This document shows positions 20,359 through 33,312 of a stretch of DNA of 64,000 nt, piece after piece. The notes under the pieces are model-generated. The model ran no database searches, was not told where the DNA came from, and saw only the letters and a list, made by a program, of their open reading frames with translations. The position numbers and the translations under genes are program-made. Source of the stretch: Tachypleus tridentatus (lineage: Eukaryota > Arthropoda > Merostomata > Xiphosura > Limulidae); NCBI RefSeq assembly GCF_004210375.1, contig NW_027467782.1:30607276-30671275 (forward strand), in the 5' to 3' direction. Position 1 is the stretch's first letter. Every line of letters begins with the position of its first letter.

Positions 20359-23300
20359 ATAATAAATAAAACACACATATGAAAAATATAGAATATAATA
20401 TTCACCTGGGTCTTCTCTTTTTGCTGTCAGCTGTCATGAAACTTGAGCTCACTTTTGATGTACTAAATGTATTGATACAATCAATAATGTTTTTATGTAA
20501 TTAAATAATACAATAAGAACAGAGAATAATAATACACAGAAAACACTGTCCAAAAACACTAACGATAACTCTTAGCATTTGTGAAAGATGGAATTGCAAG
20601 ACGTTGGTCTGATTATCTAGTTAATGGTTTGCAGACAAACAACAAATAGAGCTATATCACCGTGTTAGCTTTGGTGTTAATTGAACAAAAAACGTGGAGA
20701 CGTATTAGAAACAGACACATACTGATATTTATTTATATAGATTCAATGATAGTGAACATTTTAAAATTCAACTACAGCCCAGTAAAGTATGACTGAAAAC
20801 TCAATTGTCGAAAACAATAGGTCGTAATGAAACTCCTTCATTATAAATATAAGGTAAACCATAGAAAATTATGGCATAATATTCAAATTGTGTTTATAAT
20901 CAAGAATGTCATCTTTATTAATTTCAGTGATTATCTTGGCAGTTTTGACATCACTTTTATTAATAGCGTTACTATGCAGCTCCTCTGCCTTTACTTTTAA
21001 CGAAAGTTAAATGTTTATAGAAATTAGATAGCTCACACATCTATTTTGCTTGATGTATTAGAATAAATACTGTATTTATTTTTATGTTAAAAATGCTGAA
21101 TTTATCACGATTCATTTACGTACATCAACTTAACTTGAAAACTAAGTCGATCACAGATATAAAACATTAAATGTGTAATCGTAACATCTTTTTTAAAGAT
21201 TCGATGGTCCTGAAAAGGACCTTTAATTGTAATTCAGTAACTAGGAAAAATTATTATCACCTTGTACAAATCCTGTTGGACCTGTAAAACAGAAAAAGAA
21301 CATTTTATATTTGAATAATTTTAGGTCCTGTTTATGCATCACTTTTCAGCTCGCAAGTCTCATTTTACTTTTAAAAGATGCTGTCATATAGTAATCATAA
21401 AGTAGCATGCTATAGACATGAAGGATATGACATTTGATGTAAATTATACAGCAGATATAGTTTTATTCTCGAATGATTATTAGGAGTGTCTTTAAAGTTT
21501 CAATATATTATATTTAACTCTTAAACAGTGGAATGTTCTAGAAAGCAGGATCAGTAGATGATAGCTGCTGTTTAAGGGATGAATTTGAAGGAATTGTAGA
21601 TTGTTCTTCAATATAAAACATATTCAAGACCATATACTTCACTGATGAAAAGTTTAGGTTTCTTTATTTAATACTTTGATATGCGCAGTTTCTCAGTCCA
21701 CCATCGACCCACGATTAGATGCGATCTTTATCAAGTTCATCCGTAAAACCTACGAGAAACTATCCTAGAGATGGATCAGAGTGGTGTATAATTAAGGGCT
21801 AGAGTTACTCGTATATATAACCGTACACGTGAAAACAGTGTTGGTGGATATAAGAGGGAATTATCATGCGTTGAAAAACATCTTGTCCTTGAATTAGATA
21901 AAGTACTATCGGAATATGTCGATATCAGAACGGCATATGTGAGAAAAACTTTCAGTTATCGGTTGGTTATGTACATGTTTTAAAAATGTATAAAAACTCA
22001 ATAACAAAATATCTTAATATTTGATGTTAGATATCAAAATATTTCCTGTACATCTGTTTCTGTAAAGCAAAGATGTAACTTTCCTCCCGTTACTATCGAT
22101 GTCATTCCAGAAATTTATTTCGAAGTACTGTTGGCATTGTGTCTTATGAATAAAGTCTGATGTTTGGTACGTGTCCCTGGCAATTATCTATGGTTCTTCT
22201 GTGTAACAAATATGTGAAATATTCATTCTATAATTTTAGTCTGTCAGAACACAGCTAAAGCTGCAGTAATAAAACTGAGGTTGTTAATGTCATTCCCTAA
22301 CTTGAAGTATTTTATCTCCACTGACAATGATACTTGTCTTAGTGTAGTTTTGTGTTTAACGTCAAACAGATAAGTTTTATATCATTTAAAAATTGTTTTC
22401 TTACCGTCAAAATTATGGACCACTTAGTAATAAATTTCATATCTTCCTCTATTAGTGTCAAAACCATATTTTTGTGAAATATCTGTAACATCCCTAAACT
22501 GAAGAAAATACAAATGATTTGGTTCTATGAATGTACATTTTACAGCCTTCATACTTAATCTCTCCACACCAATAATTCTCTGGAAAAACGTTGTTTTTAT
22601 TGTTTTTTTTCAAGATTTTGAAATAATATCTGTATTGATAACACCTGAGATGATAGAGTTGGAGTTTTATCTATAATTTTACCTGTTATAACAGCTTACC
22701 GATTTGAAAACCTGTTGAAATCTATAGATTGACCTTCTGTAGAAATGTTAGAGTAATGTACAATACAATAGATTGAACAATGATGATTATTTAATTATGC
22801 AAAACCTTTATCCCAATTCGAGCAATACAAACTTAAACCAAATGAACCTTTCCACGTACTTTTGATCGTGTCTGTGAAAAGAACAAATAACAGAAAACGG
22901 CCAGACTGATCTTCATTAGAACGAGAACACTTGACCCTTGATATATACCCCCAAAATGTCTATTATAAAATAATCTGTAAACATGTAAAAAGAATTTAAT
23001 TATATGAAAACATTTCCCCCTTCTTCACCATACATAATAAAATAACTTGTTATTGTGTCTTTCTTTAGCTTGTAAGTTTACTTATATGTTAATAGCTGAG
23101 AGTGAATGTAGTGAAATCTAAACTGTAAACAGTCTATCTCTCTAGCTTCTCCATTTCATCAGAACTAGTGGATAGTGAGTTTAATTCCAACACAAAAATA
23201 ACAAATGTACATATTAATTCAAGCTTCATAAAAATATTAATAAAGGGTAAATGTACTTACAAAGTCAAAATCACTTTTTGTATCACATTGCAGAAGTAGA

Positions 23301-24129
23301 TAATGTTTGTTACATAATCTTCCTAAACATTGCAAAAGCAATTGACCAATATGTGTAACATGCTGACATTATATACAAAGACTTAACCGTCAAGCTCTAG
23401 TTATATATTTATATCATATAAATCTGAGAACATTAAATGTATGAATATATACTTTCATATACGATCGTCTAGAAACAGGTGAATACAACTGTACTACATT
23501 ACTTGGCTCAGCGATAAGACAAAGGGCTAATAACGCTACAAATAGGGTTTCGTTACTTTCGGTGAGAAGGGTATAGGTAGCTGTTTGGGTAGTTTTCTGC
23601 TTAATAACAATAACACAACACATTAATACGTTACAGTTAGTGATACATTTTTGAGTTTGGACATTTTATGAGTAGTGCGACACGAAACAGTCCTTTCAGG
23701 AAGACGTAGATAACACACTATCCTCTGGTGCCACTTATTAGAACTATACATCCACTAGCAAATTATTCTTCTTCATCTGGATTTAGTCCATGTTTCGGAC
23801 CAGAAAGGGACAAGTTTACTCTATACCTCTTCCTCCCTCTCTGAACTGTTATTTTATCTGCACTGCTACTAAATCCTGGGTAATTAAATAGCATTTACTT
23901 TGTTGTTGTATTACAGTATATTAAATTTTGTCCATTGTCCGTAGTTGTAATTAACTTAGTCTTTTCATGGGATAATCGAACTATTAGTCTGTGTTCAGAA
24001 AACAGTCATATGCACCCAAACGCATAATCCTATTTTTATATACAAAATTTTAAAATTGAGCTACGTTTCTATCTACGACTCAATTAGCCTAGCACTTTTT
24101 GAACTTTTAAGTTTTTTATTTATGACGTT
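20359..24129. other. No supported gene
   Basis: AT-rich, stop-rich sequence. A short SINE-tail-like string (TAGTTTTGTGTTTAACGTCA) near 22345 is the only repeat trace noticed. Confidence 0.5.
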
Positions 24130-24600
24130 CAGAGGGGAGAGGTACTTAGAGCTAGATTCTTCATGTATTATGTAACTCTCTAGTTTGCTCATCAGTTCAT
24201 TTGAATTAATATTTCTGTTATAATATTGAAGCGAGTTATCCAGGAGTCTGTTTTATAGAATTGGCATGTTTGAACAGTTGTGTAGAAATATGAGTTTGTT
24301 GATCGTGGACTGTATATGCTTGCGTTAAAATACAATGTTGTATATGTTGTTTGTTGATGAGTGTTTTTGATACATTTATCCATGTTATACAAACATATTC
24401 TACGACTGGTCTGATGTGTGTTCTGTAAAGTTTTAATATGTTTTCTGTTGAATCTTCTTTTTATCATTCACATTCTTAAAGTAACTCGCTATTTTCAAAA
24501 TTCTGGGTTTTATGCTATTAATGTGTTGTATGCAGTTTGAGTCAAAGTAATCCTTAAGAATTTTGCTGATATTGTTACCTGCAAGAGTCATGTCTAGATA
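24130..24600 (-). pseudogene. Non-LTR retrotransposon reverse transcriptase, C-terminal remnant
   Basis: On the minus strand one frame reads LKLYRTHIRPVVEYVCITWI, then NVSKTLINK. This is the conserved thumb-region motif of Jockey/CR1-like LINE reverse transcriptases (Y-x-T-x-IRP-x-x-EY). Upstream in the same orientation, in other frames, are YFDSNCIQHINSIKPRIL and KIASYFKNVN, which precede it in that group. Frames are interrupted by shifts and stops, so it is a dead fragment. It differs from the RNase H-bearing LINE elsewhere in this window. Confidence 0.6.
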
Positions 24601-24627
24601 TAACTGTAATATTAATTTGCTTTATGT

Positions 24628-24832
24628 TCTACCAAACATGCTCGTCCTTTTACCCATGAGGGCGTTATAATGTGATGGTTAATCGCACTATTCGTTGGTA
24701 AAAGAGTAGCCCAAGAGTTGGCGATGGGTGGTGACGACTAACTGCCATTTCTCTGGTATTACACTACACAATTAAGGACGGCTAGCGCAAATAGCCCTCG
24801 TGTAGCTTTGCGCGAAATTTAAAACAAGCCAA
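24628..24832 (+). mobile_element. SINE A, 5' truncated
   Basis: Starts in the body at ACCAAACATGCTCGTCC and runs through GCACTATTCGTTGGTAAAAG, GAGTTGGCGATGGGTGG and GGACGGCTAGCGCAAATAG to TTTGCGCGAAATTTAAAAC. No tRNA-like head. Confidence 0.85.
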
Positions 24833-25099
24833 ACCTTTTCTACGATTTCGCAAATAATATGGCTTGTATTTTGTGCGCACTTATTTTAATTATCCACTCA
24901 GTACAGTGAAAATTTTATATTGTTTAGCAGTGGTTGTTTGTTGCTGTTATTGGTTTTTCGACACTATTCCAGATTGCAACATCACCTGAGAACTGTGAGA
25001 GAATAGTGTGGTTTGGGTCTGTGAGAGGATTGTCGCTGACACGCTCCCTATCAAAACGCTCCTAGTAATACAACTCCTACAAATATTGTATCTTTCTTA

Positions 25100-25181
25100 A
25101 TCTGAAAATGACCTAAGGTCGAAACGTTGTTCTCTGCTTTATTGGCAAAAGTGTTAATACCCACACCAACTGTCCTGAGAT
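25100..25181 (+). mobile_element. Solo Penelope-like terminal segment, interrupted by a SINE
   Basis: Contains ATGACCTAAGGTCGAAACG and TTGTTCTCTGCTTTATTGG, then CACACCAACTGTCCTGAGAT. The hairpin GACC-TAA-GGTC before GAAAC is kept. A B-type SINE is inserted at 25182, and flanking sequence resumes at 25304. Confidence 0.6.
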
Positions 25182-25303
25182 TTGTTTGTTTTTCTTATAG
25201 CAAAGCCACATCGGGCTATCTGCTGAGCCCACCAAGGGGAGTCAAATCTCTGATTTTAGCATTGTAAATCCGTAGACATACCACTGTACTGGCGAGGAGC
25301 AGC
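25182..25303 (-). mobile_element. SINE B with target-site duplication, inserted in a Penelope-like terminus
   Basis: The + strand reads TTTGTTTTTCTTATAGCAAA, CACATCGGGCTATCTGCTGA, GCCCACC and GACATACCACTGTACTGGC. The perfect 10-bp duplication GTCCTGAGAT at 25172-25181 and 25304-25313 marks the insertion. Confidence 0.88.
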
Positions 25304-25937
25304 GTCCTGAGATACATTTTTACTTCAAGTAGGTTACTCGTCATCACGAATTGCTCCTACTGATATTGCCATCTGGTAACAGTTTTTGAAACCATGACTC
25401 ACGTAACCTCCTAGATTCCCTGATGTATAAAGCCACACGACCGCATTAACAGTTTCGAAAAGTTAACAACTTTTGATAGTTTGAGAAGTTTTTTTTACTT
25501 CTTTACGTAATAAACAAGAATATGTTTGACTTGGTATGGACGTCAGGCAGAATGGTATCAAAGGATAAAGATAAAAGGTACTTTATAAGCGCAAAATACT
25601 ATTACACAGAATTTCATATCAGTCTAATTATATTTGAACATTACATAAAGTATGATACAGGAAGCTTATATCAACTTCTTAACTTTCAAAATTAATGGAC
25701 AGTAAATGTGAAACTAAATTTCAAGATTAACAAATCTGTAGCAGACAAAGGCAGAAATAAATTGAGATTTTTCATCCGTAAATAAACCGAACGTGACATA
25801 ATTTTAACAAGTAATAAAAGAAGGCAACTAAAGATATAATATGTTAATGAAGTTCAGAATTGGGATTATTTTGGTGAAATTAAAATTTAATATTAATTAA
25901 TCTTTAACCTTTGAGATGACCTTATGAGTATTACTGA

Positions 25938-26052
25938 GTTGTTTGTTGGTTTGTAGTTTCATATAAAGCCACAGAGTGGGCTATCTGTGCTGTGTCCATC
26001 AACCTGATATTAAGTGTTGTAAGTCCGAAAACATGCTGCTGAGTTACTTGGT
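25938..26052 (-). mobile_element. SINE of B/C type, antisense
   Basis: On the + strand: GTTTGTTGGTTTGTAGTTTC, AAGCCACAGAGTGGGCTATC, GTCCATCAACCTGATATTAA, then GTTGTAAGTCCGAAAACATG. The order matches the reversed B and C families. Confidence 0.6.
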
Positions 26053-26394
26053 GGCTTATTGAGTTAAGAAACAGTGACAGGAAATCAAAACGAAATAAAA
26101 TAAAATAGTTGAACGAGGCAGAAAATGAAAATATTATAGAAAAAGTAAAATAGAAATAGTAAATTATATTAATGATCAAGGAAAGTCAAATATCAGGAAG
26201 AAAAGAGTGTTTTAAAAATGTAACAGGTTTAATACTAATATGTGTTACAAGAGTATGTGTAATCATTCTTTGACAGTTTCTGGGAGGCGAACACGACGTA
26301 AAATATTAATTCACTGTCTTATTGTTTACAATAATTGATAACATATTAACCACGGATAATAAGTTGTTAAGCACAGATAAATATAAAATACGCT

Positions 26395-29300
26395 ATTGAT
26401 ATTCCTGTTGTCTGTTGAGTATTGTTGTTCGTTTGTGATATTCTTCTCTTCAGATGAATATTGTTGTTAGTTAGTGATATTCTTGTCGTCAGTTCAGTAT
26501 TGTTGTTTGTTATTGATATTCTTGTCGTCAGTTCAGTATTGTTTTTTGTTAGTGATAATCTTGTTGTCAGTTGAGTATTGTTGTTAGTTAGTGATATTCT
26601 TGTTGTCAGTTGAGTATTGTTGTTAGTTAGTGATATTCTTGTTGTCAGTTGAGTATTGTTGTTAGTTAGTGATATTCTTGTCGTCAGTTGAGTATTGTTG
26701 TTTGTTAGTGATATTCTTGTCGTCAGTTGAGTATTGTTGTTAGTTAGTGATATCATTGTCGTCAGTTGAGTATTGTTGTTAGTTAGTGATATTCTTGTCA
26801 GTTGAGTATTGTTGTTAGTTAGTGATATTCTTGTCGTCAGTTGAGTATTGTTGTTTGTTAGTGATATTCTTGTCGTCAGTTGAGTATTGTTTTGTTAGTT
26901 AGTGATATTCTTGTTAGTCAGTTGAGTATTGTTGTTAGTTAGTGATATTCTTGTCGTCAGTTGAGTATTGTTGTTTGTTAGTGATATTCTTGTCGTCAGT
27001 TGAGTATTGTTGTTAGTTAGTGATATTCTTGTCGTCAGTTGAGTATTGTTGTTAGTTAGTGATATTCTTGTCGTCAGTTGAGTATTGTTGTTTGTTAGTG
27101 ATATTCTTGTTGTCAGTTGAGTATTGTTGTTAGTTAGTGATATTCTTTGTCGTCAGTTGAGTATTGTTGTTAGTTAGTGATATTCTTGTCGTCAGTTGAG
27201 TATTGTTGTTTGTTAGTGATATTCTTGTTGTCAGTTGAGTATTGTTGTTAGTTAGTGATATTCTTGTTGTCAGTTGAGTATTGTTGTTAGTTAGTGATAT
27301 TCTTGTCGTCAGTTGAGTATTGTTGTTAGTTAGTGATATTCTTGTCGTCAGTTGAGTATTCTTGTTAGTTAGTGATATTCTTGTCGTCAGTTGAGTATTG
27401 TTGTTAGTTAGTGATATTCTTGTCGTCAGTTGAGTATTGTTGTTAGTTAGTGATATTCTTGTCAGTTGAGTATTGTTGTTAGTTAGTGATATTCTTGTCG
27501 TCAGTTGAGTATTGTTGTTAGTTAGTGATATTCTTGTTGTCAGTTGAGTATTGTTGTTAGTGATATTCTTGTCGTCAGTTGAGTATTGTTGTTTGTTAGT
27601 GATATTCTTGTCGTCAGTTGAGTATTGTTGTTAGTTAGTGATATTCTTGTCGTCAGTTGAGTATTGTTGTTTGTTAGTGATATTCTTGTCGTCAGTTGAG
27701 TATTGTTGTTGTTAGTGATATTCTTGTCGTCAGTAGTGATGTTGTTGTTAGTGATATTCTGTCGTCATTGAGTGTTGTTGTTAGTGATATATTCTTGTCG
27801 TCAGTTGAGTATTGTTGTTAGTTAGTGATATTCTTGTCGTCAGTTGAGTATTGTTGTTTGTTAGTGATATTCTTGTCGTCAGTTGAGTATTGTTGTTTGT
27901 TAGTGATATTCTTGTCGTCAGTTGAGTATTGTTGTTAGTTAGTGATATTCTTGTCGTCAGTTGAGTATTGTTGTTTGTTAGTGATATTCTTGTCGTCAGT
28001 TGAGTATTGTTGTTAGTTAGATATTCTTGTCGTCAGTTGAGTATTGTTGTTAGTTAGTGATATTCTTGTCGTCAGTTGAGTATTGTTGTTAGTTAGTGAT
28101 ATTCTTGTCGTCAGTTGAGTATTGTTGTTAGTTAGTGATATTCTTGTCGTCAGTTGAGTATTGTTGTTAGTTAGTGATATTCTTGTTGTCAGTTGAGTAT
28201 TGTTGTTAGTTAGTGATATTCTTGTCGTCAGTTGAGTATTGTTGTTAGTTAGTGATATTCTTGTCGTCAGTTGAGTATTGTTGTTAGTTAGTGATATTCT
28301 TGTCGTCAGTTGAGTATTGTTGTTAGTTAGTGATATTCTTGTCGTCAGTTGAGTATTGTTGTTAGTTAGTGATATTCTTGTCGTCAGTTGAGTATTGTTG
28401 TTAGTTAGTGATATTCTTGTCGTCAGTTGAGTATTGTTGTTAGTTAGTGATATTCTTGTCGTCAGTTGAGTATTGTTGTTAGTTAGTGATATTCTTGTCG
28501 TCAGTTGAGTATTGTTGTTAGTTAGTGATATTCTTGTCGTCAGTTGAGTATTGTTGTTAGTTAGTGATATTCTTGTCGTCAGTTGAGTATTGTTGTTAGT
28601 TAGTGATATTCTTGTCGTCAGTTGAGTATTGTTGTTAGTTAGTGATATTCTTGTCGTCAGTTGAGTATTGTTGTTAGTTAGTGATATTCTTGTCGTCAGT
28701 TGAGTATTGTTGTTAGTTAGTGATATTCTTGTCGTCAGTTGAGTATTGTTGTTAGTTAGTGATATTCTTGTCGTCAGTTGAGTATTGTTGTTAGTTAGTG
28801 ATATTCTTGTCGTCAGTTGAGTATTGTTGTTAGTTAGTGATATTCTTGTCGTCAGTTGAGTATTGTTGTTAGTTAGTGATATTCTTGTCGTCAGTTGAGT
28901 ATTGTTGTTAGTTAGTGATATTCTTGTCGTCAGTTGAGTATTGTTGTTAGTTAGTGATATTCTTGTCGTCAGTTGAGTATTGTTGTTAGTTAGTGATATT
29001 CTTGTCGTCAGTTGAGTATTGTTGTTAGTTAGTGATATTCTTGTCGTCAGTTGAGTATTGTTGTTAGTTAGTGATATTCTTGTCGTCAGTTGAGTATTGT
29101 TGTTAGTTAGTGATATTCTTGTCGTCAGTTGAGTATTGTTGTTAGTTAGTGATATTCTTGTCGTCAGTTGAGTATTGTTGTTAGTTAGTGATATTCTTGT
29201 CGTCAGTTGAGTATTGTTGTTAGTTAGTGATATTCTTGTCGTCAGTTGAGTATTGTTGTTAGTTAGTGATATTCTTGTCGTCAGTTGAGTATTGTTGTTA

Positions 29301-32300
29301 GTTAGTGATATTCTTGTCGTCAGTTGAGTATTGTTGTTAGTTAGTGATATTCCTTGTCGTCAGTTGAGTATTGTTGTTAGTTAGTGATATTCTTGTCGTC
29401 AGTTGAGTATTGTTGTTAGTTAGTGATATTCTTGTCGTCAGTTGAGTATTGTTGTTAGTTAGTGATATTCTTGTTCTCAGTTGAGTATTGTTGTTAGTTA
29501 GTGATATTCCTTGTCGTCAGTTGAGTATTGTTGTTAGTTAGTGATATTCTTGTCGTCAGTTGAGTATTGTTGTTAGTTAGTGATATTCTTGTCGTCAGTT
29601 GAGTATTGTTGTTAGTTAGTGATATTCTTGTCATTGTCAGTAGTGATTGTCGTCAGTTGAGTAGTTGTTTGTGATATTCTTGTCGTTGAGTATTGTTGTT
29701 AGTTAGTGATATTCTTGTCGTCAGTTGAGTATTGTTGTTAGTTAGTGATATTCTTGTCGTCAGTTGAGTATTGTTGTTTGTTAGTGATATTCTTGTCGTC
29801 AGTTGAGTATTGTTGTTAGTTAGTGATATTCTTGTCGTCAGTTGAGTATTGTTGTTAGTTAGTGATATTCTTGTCGTCAGTTGAGTATTGTTGTTAGTTA
29901 GTGATATTCTTGTCGTCAGTTGAGTATTGTTGTTAGTTAGTGATATTCTTGTCGTCAGTTGAGTATTGTTGTTAGTTAGTGATATTCTTGTCGTCAGTTG
30001 AGTATTGTTGTTAGTTAGTGATATTCTTGTCGTCAGTTGAGTATTGTTGTTAGTTAGTGATATTCTTGTCGTCAGTTGAGTATTGTTGTTAGTTAGTGAT
30101 ATTCTTGTCGTCAGTTGAGTATTGTTGTTAGTTAGTGATATTCTTGTCGTCAGTTGAGTATTGTTGTTAGTTAGTGATATTCTTGTCGTCAGTTGAGTAT
30201 TGTTGTTAGTTAGTGATATTCTTGTCGTCAGTTGAGTATTGTTGTTAGTTAGTGATATTCTTGTCGTCAGTTGAGTATTGTTGTTAGTTAGTGATATTCT
30301 TGTCGTCAGTTGAGTATTGTTGTTAGTTAGTGATATTCTTGTCGTCAGTTGAGTATTGTTGTTAGTTAGTGATATTCTTGTCGTCAGTTGAGTATTGTTG
30401 TTAGTTAGTGATATTCTTGTCGTCAGTTGAGTATTGTTGTTAGTTAGTGATATTCTTGTCGTCAGTTGAGTATTGTTGTTTGTTAGTGATATTCTTGTCG
30501 TCAGTTGAGTATTGTTGTTAGTTAGTGATATTCTTGTCGTCAGTTGAGTATTGTTGTTAGTTAGTGATATTCTTGTCGTCAGTTGAGTATTGTTGTTTGT
30601 TAGTGATATTCTTGTCGTCAGTTGAGTATTGTTGTTAGTTAGTGATATTCTTGTCGTCAGTTGAGTATTGTTGTTAGTTAGTGATATTCTTGTCGTCAGT
30701 TGAGTATTGTTGTTAGTTAGTGATATTCTTGTCGTCAGTTGAGTATTGTTGTTTGTTAGTGATATTCTTGTCGTCAGTTGAGTATTGTTGTTAGTTAGTG
30801 ATATTCTTGTCGTCAGTTGAGTATTGTTGTTAGTTAGTGATATTCTTGTCGTCAGTTGAGTATTGTTGTTAGTTAGTGATATTCTTGTTGTCAGTTGAGT
30901 ATTGTTGTTAGTTAGTGATATTCTTGTCGTCAGTTGAGTATTGTTGTTAGTTAGTGATATTCTTGTCGTCAGTTGAGTATTGTTGTTCAGTTAGTGATAT
31001 TCCTTGTCGTCAGTTGAGTATTGTTGTTAGTTAGTGATATTCTTGTCGTCAGTTGAGTATTGTTGTTAGTTAGTGATATTCTTGTCGTCAGTTGAGTATT
31101 GTTGTTGTTAGTGATATTCTTGTCGTCAGTTGAGTATTGTTGTTAGTTAGTGATATTCTTGTCGTCAGTTGAGTATTGTTGTTAGTTAGTGATATTCTTG
31201 TCGTCAGTTGAGTATTGTTGTTAGTTAGTGATATTCTTGTCGTCAGTTGAGTATTGTTGTTAGTTAGTGATATTCTTGTCGTCAGTTGAGTATTGTTGTT
31301 AGTTAGTGATATTCTTGTCGTCAGTTGAGTTGTTGTTGTTAGTTAGTGATATTCTTTGTCGTCAGTTGAGTATTGTTGTTAGTTAGTGATATTCTTGTCG
31401 TCAGTTGAGTATTGTTGTTAGTTAGTGATATTCTTGTCGTCAGTTGAGTATTGTTGTTTAGTTAGTGATATTCTTGTCGTCAGTTGAGTATTGTTGTTAG
31501 TTAGTGATATTCTTGTCGTCAGTTGAGTATTGTTGTTAGTTAGTGATATTCTTGTCGTCAGTTGAGTATTGTTGTTGTTAGTGATATTCTTGTCGTCAGT
31601 TGAGTATTGTTTAGTTAGTGATATTCTTGTCGTCAGTTGAGTATTGTTGTTAGTTAGTGATATTCTTGTCGTCAGTTGAGTATTGTTGTTAGTTAGTGAT
31701 ATTCTTGTCGTCAGTTGAGTATTGTTGTTAGTTAGTGATATTCTTGTCGTCAGTTGAGTGTTGTTTAGTTAGTGATATTCTTGTCGTCAGTTGAGTATTG
31801 TTGTTAGTTAGTGATATTCTTGTCGTCAGTTGAGTATTGTTGTTAGTTAGTGATATTCTTGTCGTCAGTTGAGTATTGTTGTTAGTTAGTGATATTCTTG
31901 TCGTCAGTTGAGTATTGTTGTTAGTTAGTGATATTCTTGTCGTCAGTTGAGTATTGTTGTTAGTTAGTGATATTCTTGTCGTCAGTTGAGTATTGTTGTT
32001 TGTTAGTGATATTCTTGTCGTCAGTTGAGTATTGTTGTTAGTTAGTGATATTCTTGTCGTCAGTTGAGTATTGTTGTTAGTTAGTGATATTCTTGTCGTC
32101 AGTTGAGTATTGTTGTTAGTTAGTGATATTCTTGTCGTCAGTTGAGTATTGTTGTTAGTTAGTGATATTCTTGTCGTCAGTTGAGTATTGTTGTTAGTTA
32201 GTGATATTCTTGTCGTCAGTTGAGTATTGTTGTTAGTTAGTGATATTCTTGTCGTCAGTTGAGTATTGTTGTTAGTTAGTGATATTCTTGTCGTCAGTTG

Positions 32301-33312
32301 AGTATTGTTGTTAGTTAGTGATATTCTTGTCGTCAGTTGAGTATTGTTGTTTGTTAGTGATATTCTTGTCGTCAGTTGAGTATTGTTGTTAGTTAGTGAT
32401 ATTCTTGTCTGTCAGTTGAGTATTGTTGTTAGTTAGTGATATTCTTGTCGTCAGTTGAGTATTGTTGTTAGTTAGTGATATTCTTGTCGTCAGTTGAGTA
32501 TTGTTGTTAGTTAGTGATATTCTTGTCTTCAGTTTAGTATTGTTGTTAGTTAGTGATATTCTTGTCTTCAGTTCAGTATTGTTGTTAGTTAGTGATATTC
32601 TAGTTGTCATTTGAGTATTGTTTTTTGTTAGTGATATTCTTGTCAGTTGAGTATTGTTGTTTCTTAGTGATATTTTTGTCGTCAGTTGAGTATTGTTGTT
32701 TGTTAGTGATATTCTTGTCGTCAGTTGAGTATTGTTGTTAGTTAGTGATATTCTTGTTGTCAGTTGAGTATTGTTGTTAGTTATTGATATTCCTGTTGTC
32801 TGTTGAGTATTGTTGTTCGTTAGTGATATTCTTCTCTTCAGATGAATATTGTTGTTAGTTAGTGATATTCTTGTCGTCAGTTGAGTATTGTTTGTTAGTG
32901 ATATTCTTGTCGTCAGTTGAGTATTGTTGTTAGTGATATTCTTGTTGTCAGTTGAGTATTGTTGTTAGTTAGTGATATTCTTGTCGTCAGTTGAGTATTG
33001 TTGTTTGTTAGTAATATTCTTGTCGTCGGTTGAGTATTGTTGTTTGTTAGTGATATTCTTGTTGTCAGTTGAGTATTGTTGTTAGTTAGTGATATTCTTG
33101 TCGTCAGTTGAGTATTGTTGTTAGTTAGTGATATTCTTGTCGTCAGTTGAGTATTGTTGTTAGTTAGTGATATTCTTGCCGACAGTTGAGTATTTTTGTT
33201 AGTTAGTGATATTCTTGTCGTCAGTTGAGTATTGTTGTTAGTTAGTGATATTCTTGTCGTCAGTTGAGTATTGTTGTTTGTTAGTGATGTTTTTGTCTTC
33301 AGGTAAATATTG
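26395..33312. repeat. 39-bp tandem satellite array, about 177 units
   Basis: The unit is GTCGTCAGTTGAGTATTG followed by TTGTTAGTTAGTGATATTCTT, 39 bp in all. The middle is nearly uniform: units from about 28201 to 29340, and again from about 29830 to 30470, look identical. The outer kilobase on each side carries substitutions, such as TTTG for TTAG, TTGTC for TCGTC, and TTCAG. Irregular islands lie at 27705-27795 and 29625-29700. Because 39 is divisible by three, the minus strand stays open over runs of units and reads ISLTNNNTQLTTR repeatedly (26367-26756 and 32389-32610). One-base indels break longer frames. I do not regard it as a protein gene. Confidence 0.97.

Noticed and set aside
24192..24467. 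91-aa minus-strand frame as a gene
   Set aside because: It overlaps, in a different frame, a recognisable LINE reverse-transcriptase remnant, so it is a shadow.
26395..33312. CRISPR-like array
   Set aside because: Units are contiguous with no unique spacers, and the genome is eukaryotic; it is a satellite.
26395..33312. Telomeric repeat
   Set aside because: GTTAGTTAGT strings superficially recall arthropod TTAGG repeats, but the unit is 39 bp and no TTAGG runs occur.
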